A stretch of DNA of 64,000 nucleotides from an uncultured Flavobacteriaceae bacterium (GTDB lineage: Bacteria > Bacteroidota > Bacteroidia > Flavobacteriales > Flavobacteriaceae), in the NCBI GenBank assembly GCA_947497245.1, contig CANMFO010000003.1, forward strand, positions 1-64,000, read 5' to 3'. Positions 55,531 through 62,098 of this stretch are shown piece after piece (position 1 is the stretch's first letter; each line of letters starts with the position of its first letter). Position numbers and translations under genes: made by a program. Under the pieces are notes generated by a model, which saw only the letters and a program-made list of their open reading frames with translations, ran no database searches and was not told the origin of the DNA.

Positions 55531-56921
55531 AACATTTCAGTTTGAAGTTTTTGTAAATACGCTTTTTTTTCATCCCTATAGAACAGGTTCATGGTCTCGA
55601 ACGGAATGATCTGGTAATCCTTGTCCACAATGTGCACACAGGATTTTTTGATAGCCCGGACATCAAAGTTATGGGCGTCGATAAATTGCATGATGATGAT
55701 ACGGAACAAGTTGTCATAGCCCAGTTCGGGAGCATCGATCTCGGGCAGGCAGCACATAATGCTCTTTAGGTTTTCCGATGCTTTTTCCACGGAATTCCCG
55801 GTACTGAAGAGTTCGATCATTTTGCCGTGCAGTTCTTGATCTTGCTCGTATATGATAGTGTTCTTTCCCTCGTTCAACAGATCGTCCGGATTGATGTACC
55901 GCGTCAAGGGGGTCACCTCGTCTCCCAGTTTCAGGGCATACCCCATGACCAGGGCATCCGGATTGCAGGGCACGGGAATCAGGTCGTCCGCTTCGAAAAT
56001 GGGGGATTGCTCCAGGATGTTGCGCCGTACCTCCGTAAGGGTAATCCTGTTTTCGTCCGCTTCAAAATTTTCCAGCCGGCCCGCGATCTGGGTGGGCTGG
56101 AAGGTGACCCCGCGGACACACCGCTGTTTTAGCGCAAAATCGATGGTGGTCCCCATTTCGTGATCGTTCAGTCCTTTTTGAAGGGTCACCACCAAGGTAG
56201 TGGACAGGTTCAGCCGGTTCAGATGTGCCAAAGCGTTCAAACGGGTATCGGCCAAATCCGCACCCCGCAGGGTTTGCAGCACTTGGTTGTCCAGGGAATC
56301 GAACTGGAGATAAATCTCAAAATCAGGGGCATAGGTCGCCAACCTTTCCGCGAAGGCAAAGTCCTTGGCGATCTTTATCCCATTGGTATTGACCATCAAA
56401 TGTCGTATGGGCAGGGTCTTGGCATAGTCGAGGATATCGAAGAACCGGGGGTGTACGGTAGGTTCGCCCCCGCTGATCTGCACCACATCGGGTTCACCCT
56501 CGTTCCGGACGATGGCATCCAACATTTTTTTGATTTCGTCCAAAGTCCGATGCCTGCCGTAATGCGGGGAGGACGATGCATAACAAGTGGGGCAGGTGAG
56601 GTTGCACCGATCGGTCACCTCGACCACGGTCAAACAGGAATGCTGCTCGTGGTCCGGACAAAGGCCGCAATCATAAGGACAGCCGTAATGTGTTTTGGTG
56701 TTGAAGGTCTTGGGGTACTCCGAGGCCTTGTTGTAATTGCGGATGTTCTTATAGTAGGCCACGTCATCCGCGATCAACACCTTCGATCGCCCGTGTTCCC
56801 TACAGTTTTTGAGCATGTACACCTTGTCGTTTTCGAAGACGATCTTGGCATCGATCCGCCGCAAACATTCCGGGCAAAGGCTCAGGGTAAAATCATAATA
56901 GGTGTAGTTTCTGGCAGGCAT
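55527..56921 (-). CDS. Radical SAM protein, Tes/MJ0619 (COG1964)-like
   Basis: A 464-residue radical S-adenosylmethionine enzyme. The catalytic cluster motif is Cys106-x3-Cys110-x2-Cys113 (DRCNLTCPTC). Extra cysteines before it, at about 16, 19, 40, 81, 85, 88 and 96 (LCPECLRR, NCREHG, YGCPYDCGLCPDHEQHSC), match the pattern of the MJ0619/tetraether-lipid-synthase family. ISGGEPTVHPRFFDIL (GGE motif) and MVNTNGIKIA are also family-like. Archaeal Tes couples lipid tails through C-C bonds; bacterial members are little studied. The gene overlaps the Lgt-like gene by 29 bp and the small membrane gene by 4 bp, so it belongs to this putative lipid-modifying unit. Confidence 0.85.
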   Translation of the reverse strand: MPARNYTYYDFTLSLCPECLRRIDAKIVFENDKVYMLKNCREHGRSKVLIADDVAYYKNIRNYNKASEYPKTFNTKTHYGCPYDCGLCPDHEQHSCLTVVEVTDRCNLTCPTCYASSSPHYGRHRTLDEIKKMLDAIVRNEGEPDVVQISGGEPTVHPRFFDILDYAKTLPIRHLMVNTNGIKIAKDFAFAERLATYAPDFEIYLQFDSLDNQVLQTLRGADLADTRLNALAHLNRLNLSTTLVVTLQKGLNDHEMGTTIDFALKQRCVRGVTFQPTQIAGRLENFEADENRITLTEVRRNILEQSPIFEADDLIPVPCNPDALVMGYALKLGDEVTPLTRYINPDDLLNEGKNTIIYEQDQELHGKMIELFSTGNSVEKASENLKSIMCCLPEIDAPELGYDNLFRIIIMQFIDAHNFDVRAIKKSCVHIVDKDYQIIPFETMNLFYRDEKKAYLQKLQTEML

Positions 56922-57675
56922 GGGCAATCCCTTTTCTGAGCGTTTTTTGGTAGTATAGCAAACAAATTAAGCATAAATATTGGATGCTGCTCAACCCCAG
57001 GACCAAAAAAGTATTGGGCTTCAGGAATTCGATGCAGCACCGAAACGAAAAGTATGTAATCATAAAGATTTTGAAATACATGCCCTCCTCCAAACGGACC
57101 TTTCTGCTCTGAAGCTTTTTGACAAATAGGAACAAAAGCCCTAAAAAAACCAGCTCGTACAGAACGATGGGGTGCCTTAAAATGCCGTCCCCGAGGTCCA
57201 TCCCCAAGGGAGAAGTGGTTTCGGCACCATAGGTGAATTCGTTGACACCGGCCAGGAAGCAGCCGATACGGCCAATAAAGATGCCCCCGATGATGGGCAA
57301 CGTGAACAAATCACCGGAAGATTGCTTTTCCCCAATGATCTTTTTGACCCATTCTACCCCCAAAAGGCCTCCGAACAGTCCGCCCATGATCGTTTTATTG
57401 TTCAATATGGAGACCCAGCCCTGTGAATAGTGCAGCACGGGATTTTCCAGAAAAGCGACCAGGCGGGATAAGAACAGGGCCCCAAAAATGGCCCCTATGA
57501 TGATTGATAAACGGTTGTTCGAGGAAATGTTGTCCCTGTTTTTTTTTCTCAGGATGACATAGTACCGGAACCCTACAAAAAAGGCTAGATATTCCAATAC
57601 CAGGTGTATATTGACCTTGATGCCAAACAAAAAGGGTTCAAAGGGAAGGGGAAAGCCCAAAAGATAGTTGCTCAT
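56893..57675 (-). CDS. Prolipoprotein diacylglyceryl transferase (Lgt)-like membrane protein
   Basis: A 260-residue membrane protein with about seven helices related to Lgt, the enzyme that attaches diacylglycerol to the lipobox Cys. Segment KTIMGGLFGGLLGVEWVKK resembles the Lgt GG region; GIFIGRIGCFLAGVNEFTYG aligns with the signature GRIGNFxNxE, but Asn is replaced by Cys and the following residues differ, and RHPIVLYE is conserved. This is therefore a diverged paralogue, not the housekeeping Lgt, and may bind another lipid or protein substrate. First gene of the trio; its end overlaps the radical SAM gene by 29 bp. Confidence 0.8.
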   Translation of the reverse strand: MSNYLLGFPLPFEPFLFGIKVNIHLVLEYLAFFVGFRYYVILRKKNRDNISSNNRLSIIIGAIFGALFLSRLVAFLENPVLHYSQGWVSILNNKTIMGGLFGGLLGVEWVKKIIGEKQSSGDLFTLPIIGGIFIGRIGCFLAGVNEFTYGAETTSPLGMDLGDGILRHPIVLYELVFLGLLFLFVKKLQSRKVRLEEGMYFKIFMITYFSFRCCIEFLKPNTFLVLGLSSIQYLCLICLLYYQKTLRKGIAHACQKLHLL

Positions 57676-57842
57676 TGCCCCCTAAAAGTAAACACAATTC
57701 GGCTGAACCGCTCCAAAAACCCAAAATAAACGTTTGGGCGAAATCTTGGAAACCGACCGATTTTGGGGCGCGCCGCCGACCCGTTTTTGTGGTCCGTTTT
57801 GCCCAACAGCTCAAGGGAAAGGTCCATCCCCGGATTTTTACG

Positions 57843-57850
57843 TAATTTTG
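57843..57850 (+). promoter_or_regulatory. Candidate -7 element of the dus gene
   Basis: TAATTTTG matches TANNTTTG exactly and ends 24 bp before the chosen TTG start. No TTTG is visible at the expected -33 spacing. The element lies in the 199-bp gap between the Lgt-like and dus starts. Confidence 0.4.
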
Positions 57851-57874
57851 CCTTCCCAAAACACAGCATACGTT

Positions 57875-58870
57875 TTGCCCAAAATAGGAAACATACAATT
57901 ACCGGAGTTCCCTTTGTTGCTGGCACCCATGGAAGATGTGAGCGATCCACCCTTCCGTGCCCTGTGCAAGGAACAGGGCGCCGATGTTGTCTATACCGAA
58001 TTTATCTCTTCGGAAGGACTTATCCGCGATGCGGCCAAGAGCACGATGAAGTTGGACATCTATGAAAAGGAGCGCCCGGTGGGCATTCAAATATTCGGTG
58101 CCAATTTGGACTCCATGTTGCGGTCTGTGGAGATTGTTGAAAGATCAGGGCCCGACATCATTGACATCAACTTCGGTTGCCCGGTAAAAAAGGTGGTGAG
58201 CAAGGGCGCCGGTGCAGGTATTTTAAAGGATGTAGATCTAATGGTCTCCCTGACCAAGGCCATGGTGGAACACACCAAGCTCCCGGTCACGGTGAAGACC
58301 CGATTGGGTTGGGACCACGACTCCATTATGATCGTCGAGGTCGCGGAACGCTTGCAGGATGTGGGTTGCAAGGCCATAGCGATCCATGGGCGCACCCGCG
58401 CCCAGATGTACAAGGGAGAGGCCGATTGGGGCCCGATTGCGGAGGTGAAGAACAACCCGAGAATGCATATTCCGGTTTTTGGAAACGGCGATATCGATAC
58501 TCCGGAAGCGGCCAGGAGGATGCGGGACGAATACGGTTTGGACGGAGCGATGATCGGTCGTGCGAGCATTGGCCATCCCTGGTTTTTTAAGGAAGTAAAG
58601 CACTTTTTTAGGACCGGCACGCATCTGGCACCACCGACCATGGAGGAACGGGTCGATGCCGCAAGAAGGCATCTGCGGATGGCCATTGCCTGGAAGGGCG
58701 AGAAATTGGGCGTCTTTGAGACCCGCCGCCACTATACCAACTACTTCAAGGGTATTCCCGACTTTAAGCCCTATCGGATGAAAATGGTCACCAGCGATGA
58801 TTCGGCCGATGTTTTTGCCGCCTTTGACGAAGCCCTGGCGCAATTCGGGAATCACGAGTTCAGCCTTTAG
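57875..58870 (+). CDS. dusB: tRNA-dihydrouridine synthase (DusB-type)
   Basis: FMN-dependent reductase that converts uridine to dihydrouridine in tRNA D loops. A TTG start at 57875 gives 331 residues and the usual beginning PKIGNIQLPEFPLLLAPMED; the frame is open upstream to 57734 but those residues are out of character. Motifs are LLLAPMEDVSDPPFR, INFGCPVKKVVSKGAGAGIL with the catalytic Cys, AIHGRTRAQMYKGEADW, VFGNGDIDTPEAA and GAMIGRASIGHPW. The DusB label is by overall pattern. The last 4 bp overlap the converging permease gene. Confidence 0.92.
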   Translation: MPKIGNIQLPEFPLLLAPMEDVSDPPFRALCKEQGADVVYTEFISSEGLIRDAAKSTMKLDIYEKERPVGIQIFGANLDSMLRSVEIVERSGPDIIDINFGCPVKKVVSKGAGAGILKDVDLMVSLTKAMVEHTKLPVTVKTRLGWDHDSIMIVEVAERLQDVGCKAIAIHGRTRAQMYKGEADWGPIAEVKNNPRMHIPVFGNGDIDTPEAARRMRDEYGLDGAMIGRASIGHPWFFKEVKHFFRTGTHLAPPTMEERVDAARRHLRMAIAWKGEKLGVFETRRHYTNYFKGIPDFKPYRMKMVTSDDSADVFAAFDEALAQFGNHEFSL

Positions 58871-60069
58871 GCGATCAATTTTTTGTTGACCCTGCTGCTG
58901 GCGATTTTCGCCGCAACGACCCCGAGCACCACAATAGTGGCCAGAACGATCAGCACATTGATCAATTGGTATTCCACGGGATAGGCGAGGGAAGGTGTGA
59001 TTTTTAGCCAGCCAAAGGCCAATTGCGACCCGATAAGTAGCGAGCCCAGGAGCACACCGATAAGCCCGCCCAAACTGGTCACCAAGACACCTTGTATAAA
59101 ATAAATGCGCCGAACTTCCCGCAAAGTGGTCCCCAAACTATAGAGTGTCCTGGAATTTTGCTGTTTGTCCAAAATCATCATCGTGATGGCCCCTACCACA
59201 TTAAAGAGCGCTATGACCAGCACCAGGGTGAAAATCAAATAGGTGGCCAGGTTTTCGGTGTTCAACATTTTGTACAGGCTGCTGTTCAGCTCCCTTCGGT
59301 CCTTGAGGATCACCTGGTCACCAAAGATCGCTGCTATTTCATTCTTGACAGCAAGGATGTCCCTGGGGTCGTTCAATCTGAAATTGATGCCGGAGAGCTG
59401 GGTACTGTCTTTTTCCAACAGGGCCTGTACCAATGCCAGATCGGCAAAGACGTATTTTTTGTCCAAATTCTCCTCTACGGCGTACAGCCCGCTCAATACC
59501 AAGGGAAGTTCGTTGTACACACTGGACAGGTCCTGCTGGGAAAGCGAACCTTTTCCCGGTTTCAGGGCCAGGATCTTTAAGGGGTCCCTAAACTGGTTGG
59601 TGAAGATGTTCAAAGAGTTTGCGATCTCGAGCCCCGCCACACCCTGCAGTTCGTTCAACGACCAATCGCCGTAGCGCACGGTGCTGTCCACTCCGGTTAC
59701 CTGGGTATAGTGCGCATCGACGCCCTTGATGACGGCAATGGCAAACTTTTCCTTGTGGGTAAGCAGCACCTGCTCCTCCAGTTCTTTGGAGAAATGGGCC
59801 ACTTCCTTGATTTTGCCCAGGGCCACTTCCTGTTCCGGGCCGATGGGAAAAAACTTTCCGGTGGCGGGCAGTGCCTTTAGGTCGGGGTCGAAAGAATCGG
59901 TAAAGGAAAGGCTGAACGTCTTCAGGCCGGCAAATCCGGAGAGCACGATAAAAAGGGCCGCCGAACCGATGACAATGACCAAAAAAGTAATAAAATTGAT
60001 GATGTTCACCGCATTTTGGCTGCTTCTGGAATGCAGGTACCGCTTGGCGATGTAGAGCGGAAAATTCAA
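58867..60069 (-). CDS. LolC/LolE-type ABC transporter permease
   Basis: A 400-residue FtsX/MacB-type inner-membrane permease of the lipoprotein-releasing kind. One helix lies near the N-terminus (INFITFLVIVIGSAALFIVL), then a large periplasmic domain (about 60-270), then three C-terminal helices (LIFTLVLVIALFNVVGAITM, IQGVLVTSLGGLIGVLLGSL, LINVLIVLATIVVLGVVAAK). The motif NQNxRTLYSLGTTLREVRRI-like region (DKQQNSRTLYSLGTTLREV) precedes the second of these. The ATPase gene is not adjacent. In the Lol system it would lift lipoproteins to the outer membrane. rbfA lies 2 bp upstream on the same strand, and the pair is typical of this group. Confidence 0.9.
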   Translation of the reverse strand: MNFPLYIAKRYLHSRSSQNAVNIINFITFLVIVIGSAALFIVLSGFAGLKTFSLSFTDSFDPDLKALPATGKFFPIGPEQEVALGKIKEVAHFSKELEEQVLLTHKEKFAIAVIKGVDAHYTQVTGVDSTVRYGDWSLNELQGVAGLEIANSLNIFTNQFRDPLKILALKPGKGSLSQQDLSSVYNELPLVLSGLYAVEENLDKKYVFADLALVQALLEKDSTQLSGINFRLNDPRDILAVKNEIAAIFGDQVILKDRRELNSSLYKMLNTENLATYLIFTLVLVIALFNVVGAITMMILDKQQNSRTLYSLGTTLREVRRIYFIQGVLVTSLGGLIGVLLGSLLIGSQLAFGWLKITPSLAYPVEYQLINVLIVLATIVVLGVVAAKIASSRVNKKLIA

Positions 60070-60071
60070 GT

Positions 60072-60464
60072 TTACGATTTTTTTCTTTTGGGCAAGAGGT
60101 CCCTGTTCTCAATAGGGTTTTCGGTTCCTTTGAGCGACTTCTCGATGTTTTCGATATAGTCCAACGAGTCGTCCAGGAAGAACAAGAGTTCGGGTACCCG
60201 CCGCAATTGGTTGCGGGTACGCTGCGAAAGTTCGTGCTTGATCAAGGGCTGGTTCGATTTGATCCCTTCCATAAGGGCCTCTGCCTCCTTGTTCGGAAAA
60301 ATGCTCAAGTATACCTTTGCAATGGAAAGGTCGGTGGTCACCGATACCTTGGACACCGAAATGAGGGTGCCGCGCATGCCCCCATCGACGGCAGCACGCT
60401 GTAAAATATCAACGATATCCTTTTGGATGACTCCCGCTATCTTCTTCTGTCGTTGTGTTTCCAT
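60072..60464 (-). CDS. rbfA: Ribosome-binding factor A
   Basis: A KH-like 30S maturation factor of 130 residues that helps mature the 16S rRNA 5' end and in cold adaptation. The start METQRQKKIAGVIQKDIVDI and the core GTLISVSKVSVTTDLSIAKV, YLSIFP and TRNQLRRVPELLFFLDDSLD match RbfA; the end is a basic tail (LLPKRKKS). The start codon is 60464, and the stop is 2 bp from the start of the LolC/E-type gene, so they are cotranscribed. Confidence 0.93.
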   Translation of the reverse strand: METQRQKKIAGVIQKDIVDILQRAAVDGGMRGTLISVSKVSVTTDLSIAKVYLSIFPNKEAEALMEGIKSNQPLIKHELSQRTRNQLRRVPELLFFLDDSLDYIENIEKSLKGTENPIENRDLLPKRKKS

Positions 60465-60515
60465 GGGGCAAAAATACGCACATTATTGTGTACTTTAGTG
60501 GTTTAAACCAAGATA

Positions 60516-60920
60516 GTGGACAAAATCGAGCATATCGGAATTGCCGTGAGGGACCTCAATGCCTCCAACCGCCTGTTCGAAAAATTGTTGGGCGTGCCCC
60601 ATTATAAAATTGAAGAAGTGGCTTCTGAGGGGGTGCGTACCTCCTTCTTCCGATCGGGCCCGAACAAAATTGAGCTTTTGGAAGCCTTGGACAAGGACAG
60701 TGCAATTGCAAAGTTTCTCGAAAAAAGGGGGGAAGGGGTACACCATATCGCCCTTGCCGTTGACGATATCACGGCGGAAGTCAAAAGATTGAAATCCGAA
60801 GGTTTTGTGGTCCTCAACGAAGAGCCCAAAAGGGGAGCCGACAATAAATGGGTGGTTTTTTTGCACCCCAGATCGGCCAATGGGGTGTTGGTGGAGCTTT
60901 GCCAAGAAATACGGGATTAG
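60516..60920 (+). CDS. mce: Methylmalonyl-CoA epimerase
   Basis: Interconverts (R)- and (S)-methylmalonyl-CoA, needed for propionate metabolism with methylmalonyl-CoA mutase. This 134-residue VOC-fold protein starts at GTG 60516 (MDKIEHIGIAVRDLNASNRL). Metal ligands are His7 (IEHIGIAV), His76 (VHHIALAVDD) and the Glu of GVLVELCQE. GPNKIELLEAL supplies the remaining ligand Glu. The start of rbfA lies 51 bp away on the other strand. The mutase gene is outside the window. Confidence 0.92.
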   Translation: MDKIEHIGIAVRDLNASNRLFEKLLGVPHYKIEEVASEGVRTSFFRSGPNKIELLEALDKDSAIAKFLEKRGEGVHHIALAVDDITAEVKRLKSEGFVVLNEEPKRGADNKWVVFLHPRSANGVLVELCQEIRD

Positions 60921-60932
60921 CGATTGAAATAC

Positions 60933-60964
60933 TTTGGCGGCCTTAAAAATAAATAGTAATATTG
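60933..60964 (+). promoter_or_regulatory. Candidate promoter of the CAT-anticodon tRNA
   Basis: TTTG (60933-60936), 20 bp, then TAATATTG (60957-60964, one mismatch to TANNTTTG), ending 13 bp before the tRNA. Both boxes and spacing fit the Bacteroidetes consensus. Confidence 0.5.
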
Positions 60965-60977
60965 CAGTCCAAATTTT

Positions 60978-61051
60978 GGTCCTATAGCTCAGTTGGTTAG
61001 AGCACCTGACTCATAATCAGGTGGTCCCTGGTTCGAGCCCAGGTGGGACCA
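60978..61051 (+). tRNA. tRNA with anticodon CAT (elongator Met or Ile2)
   Basis: A 74-nt cloverleaf. Acceptor arms GGTCCTA (60978-60984) and TGGGACC (61044-61050) pair with one G-T; the D arm is GCTCAGTTGGTTAGAGC; the anticodon stem CCTGA/TCAGG encloses CTCATAA; the T arm is CTGGTTCGAGCCCAG. Discriminator A; CCA is not encoded. The sequence alone does not separate elongator Met from lysidine-modified Ile2; the D-loop length is more like elongator Met. It is not the initiator type. Confidence 0.92.
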
Positions 61052-61060
61052 CTTCAATAA

Positions 61061-61099
61061 TCCGTAACAAACTATTAATTAGTAAGTTACGGATTTTTT
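61061..61099 (+). terminator. Rho-independent terminator after the tRNA
   Basis: TCCGTAAC (61061-61068) pairs with GTTACGGA (61086-61093), with a nearly palindromic A/T loop, followed by six T residues. It ends 25 bp before the stop of the converging phosphoesterase gene. Confidence 0.8.
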
Positions 61100-61124
61100 G
61101 ATTTATAATACGTACATTTTTTGG

Positions 61125-62084
61125 TTATGCCCTTGACCCTTCTTCTTTTTTTATTCTAATTCGCTCATCTTCCCAACCATGATCAATATATTCCCACGTA
61201 AAATCATCGCCCTTGACCTTGATACTTACGAACCCTTCCTTGGTATTGTGCCTTCTTCCCTTCCATCCGTTCCCGGCAATGGAGCCCCCAATGATATAGT
61301 GAAATCGATCGTTGACATGACCATATTCTTTCCAATGAATGTGACCTTGTAAGATCAGTTTTAAATTATGGTTCTCCATCAATTCAAAAACAACCGAAGA
61401 ATTGGTGACATTAGGGCTGCCTTTGCTGCCGGTTAGCTGTGAGCGGGCACATATCATGGGAATATGGGTCGTAATCACAATGGGTGTTGATTTATCGACC
61501 TGTTCCAAATCTTTTTTCAACCATTCCATCTGCTCGTCGTGAAAAACGGTTTTATACCTTTTATTTTCAGTTACATCCAAGGAGTTTAAGGTGATGAAAT
61601 GCCAACCCTTATGGTCAAAAGAATAGTAGGTTTTCCCAAAATACCTTTCCCACATACCATACTTGTAATCAGGATGGTCTTCAGATTCAGGACTTTCTTC
61701 ATATATGCCGAACAGATCGTGATTTCCTACACAATTGTGAACGGGCATGTTAAAGCCCTTGCTCATATCTTGATATAACGAAAAAAGGGATTCACATTTT
61801 TTTTGATTGCCCCGCATGGCATCGTAGACTAAATCGCCTCCGGTCAATACAAAGTCAGGGTTCATTTCATTTACTTTGTCAATGGCCATCTGAAAACCCT
61901 TTGGAGCGTTCATCTCGGGTTTGATATGAATGTCGGTCAAAAAGGCAAATTCAAAACCATCTGGTTCTTTGACGGACTCTTTTTGCTTACAAGAAAGCTG
62001 CGTCAATGGAATCGCTGCAACGGCCAAGCTGGACTGGCGTATAAAATTTCTTCGACTACTAGTGGCATTCTTTTTTGCGCTCAT
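61125..62084 (-). CDS. Tat-exported calcineurin-like metallophosphoesterase
   Basis: A 319-residue phosphoesterase with a twin-arginine signal (SSRRNFIRQSSLAVAAIPLT) that ends near LSCK, possibly also lipidated. Metal-binding motifs in order are AFLTDIHIKP (Asp-x-His), LTGGDLVYD, NCVGNHDLFG (Gly-Asn-His-Asp/Glu), VITTHIPMI and LQGHIHWKEYG (Gly-His-x-His). The real substrate may be a phosphomonoester or phosphodiester; some relatives work in polysaccharide loci. It is 14 bp after the glycoside-hydrolase-like gene on the same strand, and both are richer in A and T than the genes to the left. Confidence 0.88.
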   Translation of the reverse strand: MSAKKNATSSRRNFIRQSSLAVAAIPLTQLSCKQKESVKEPDGFEFAFLTDIHIKPEMNAPKGFQMAIDKVNEMNPDFVLTGGDLVYDAMRGNQKKCESLFSLYQDMSKGFNMPVHNCVGNHDLFGIYEESPESEDHPDYKYGMWERYFGKTYYSFDHKGWHFITLNSLDVTENKRYKTVFHDEQMEWLKKDLEQVDKSTPIVITTHIPMICARSQLTGSKGSPNVTNSSVVFELMENHNLKLILQGHIHWKEYGHVNDRFHYIIGGSIAGNGWKGRRHNTKEGFVSIKVKGDDFTWEYIDHGWEDERIRIKKEEGSRA

Positions 62085-62098
62085 AATTTTATTATTGC

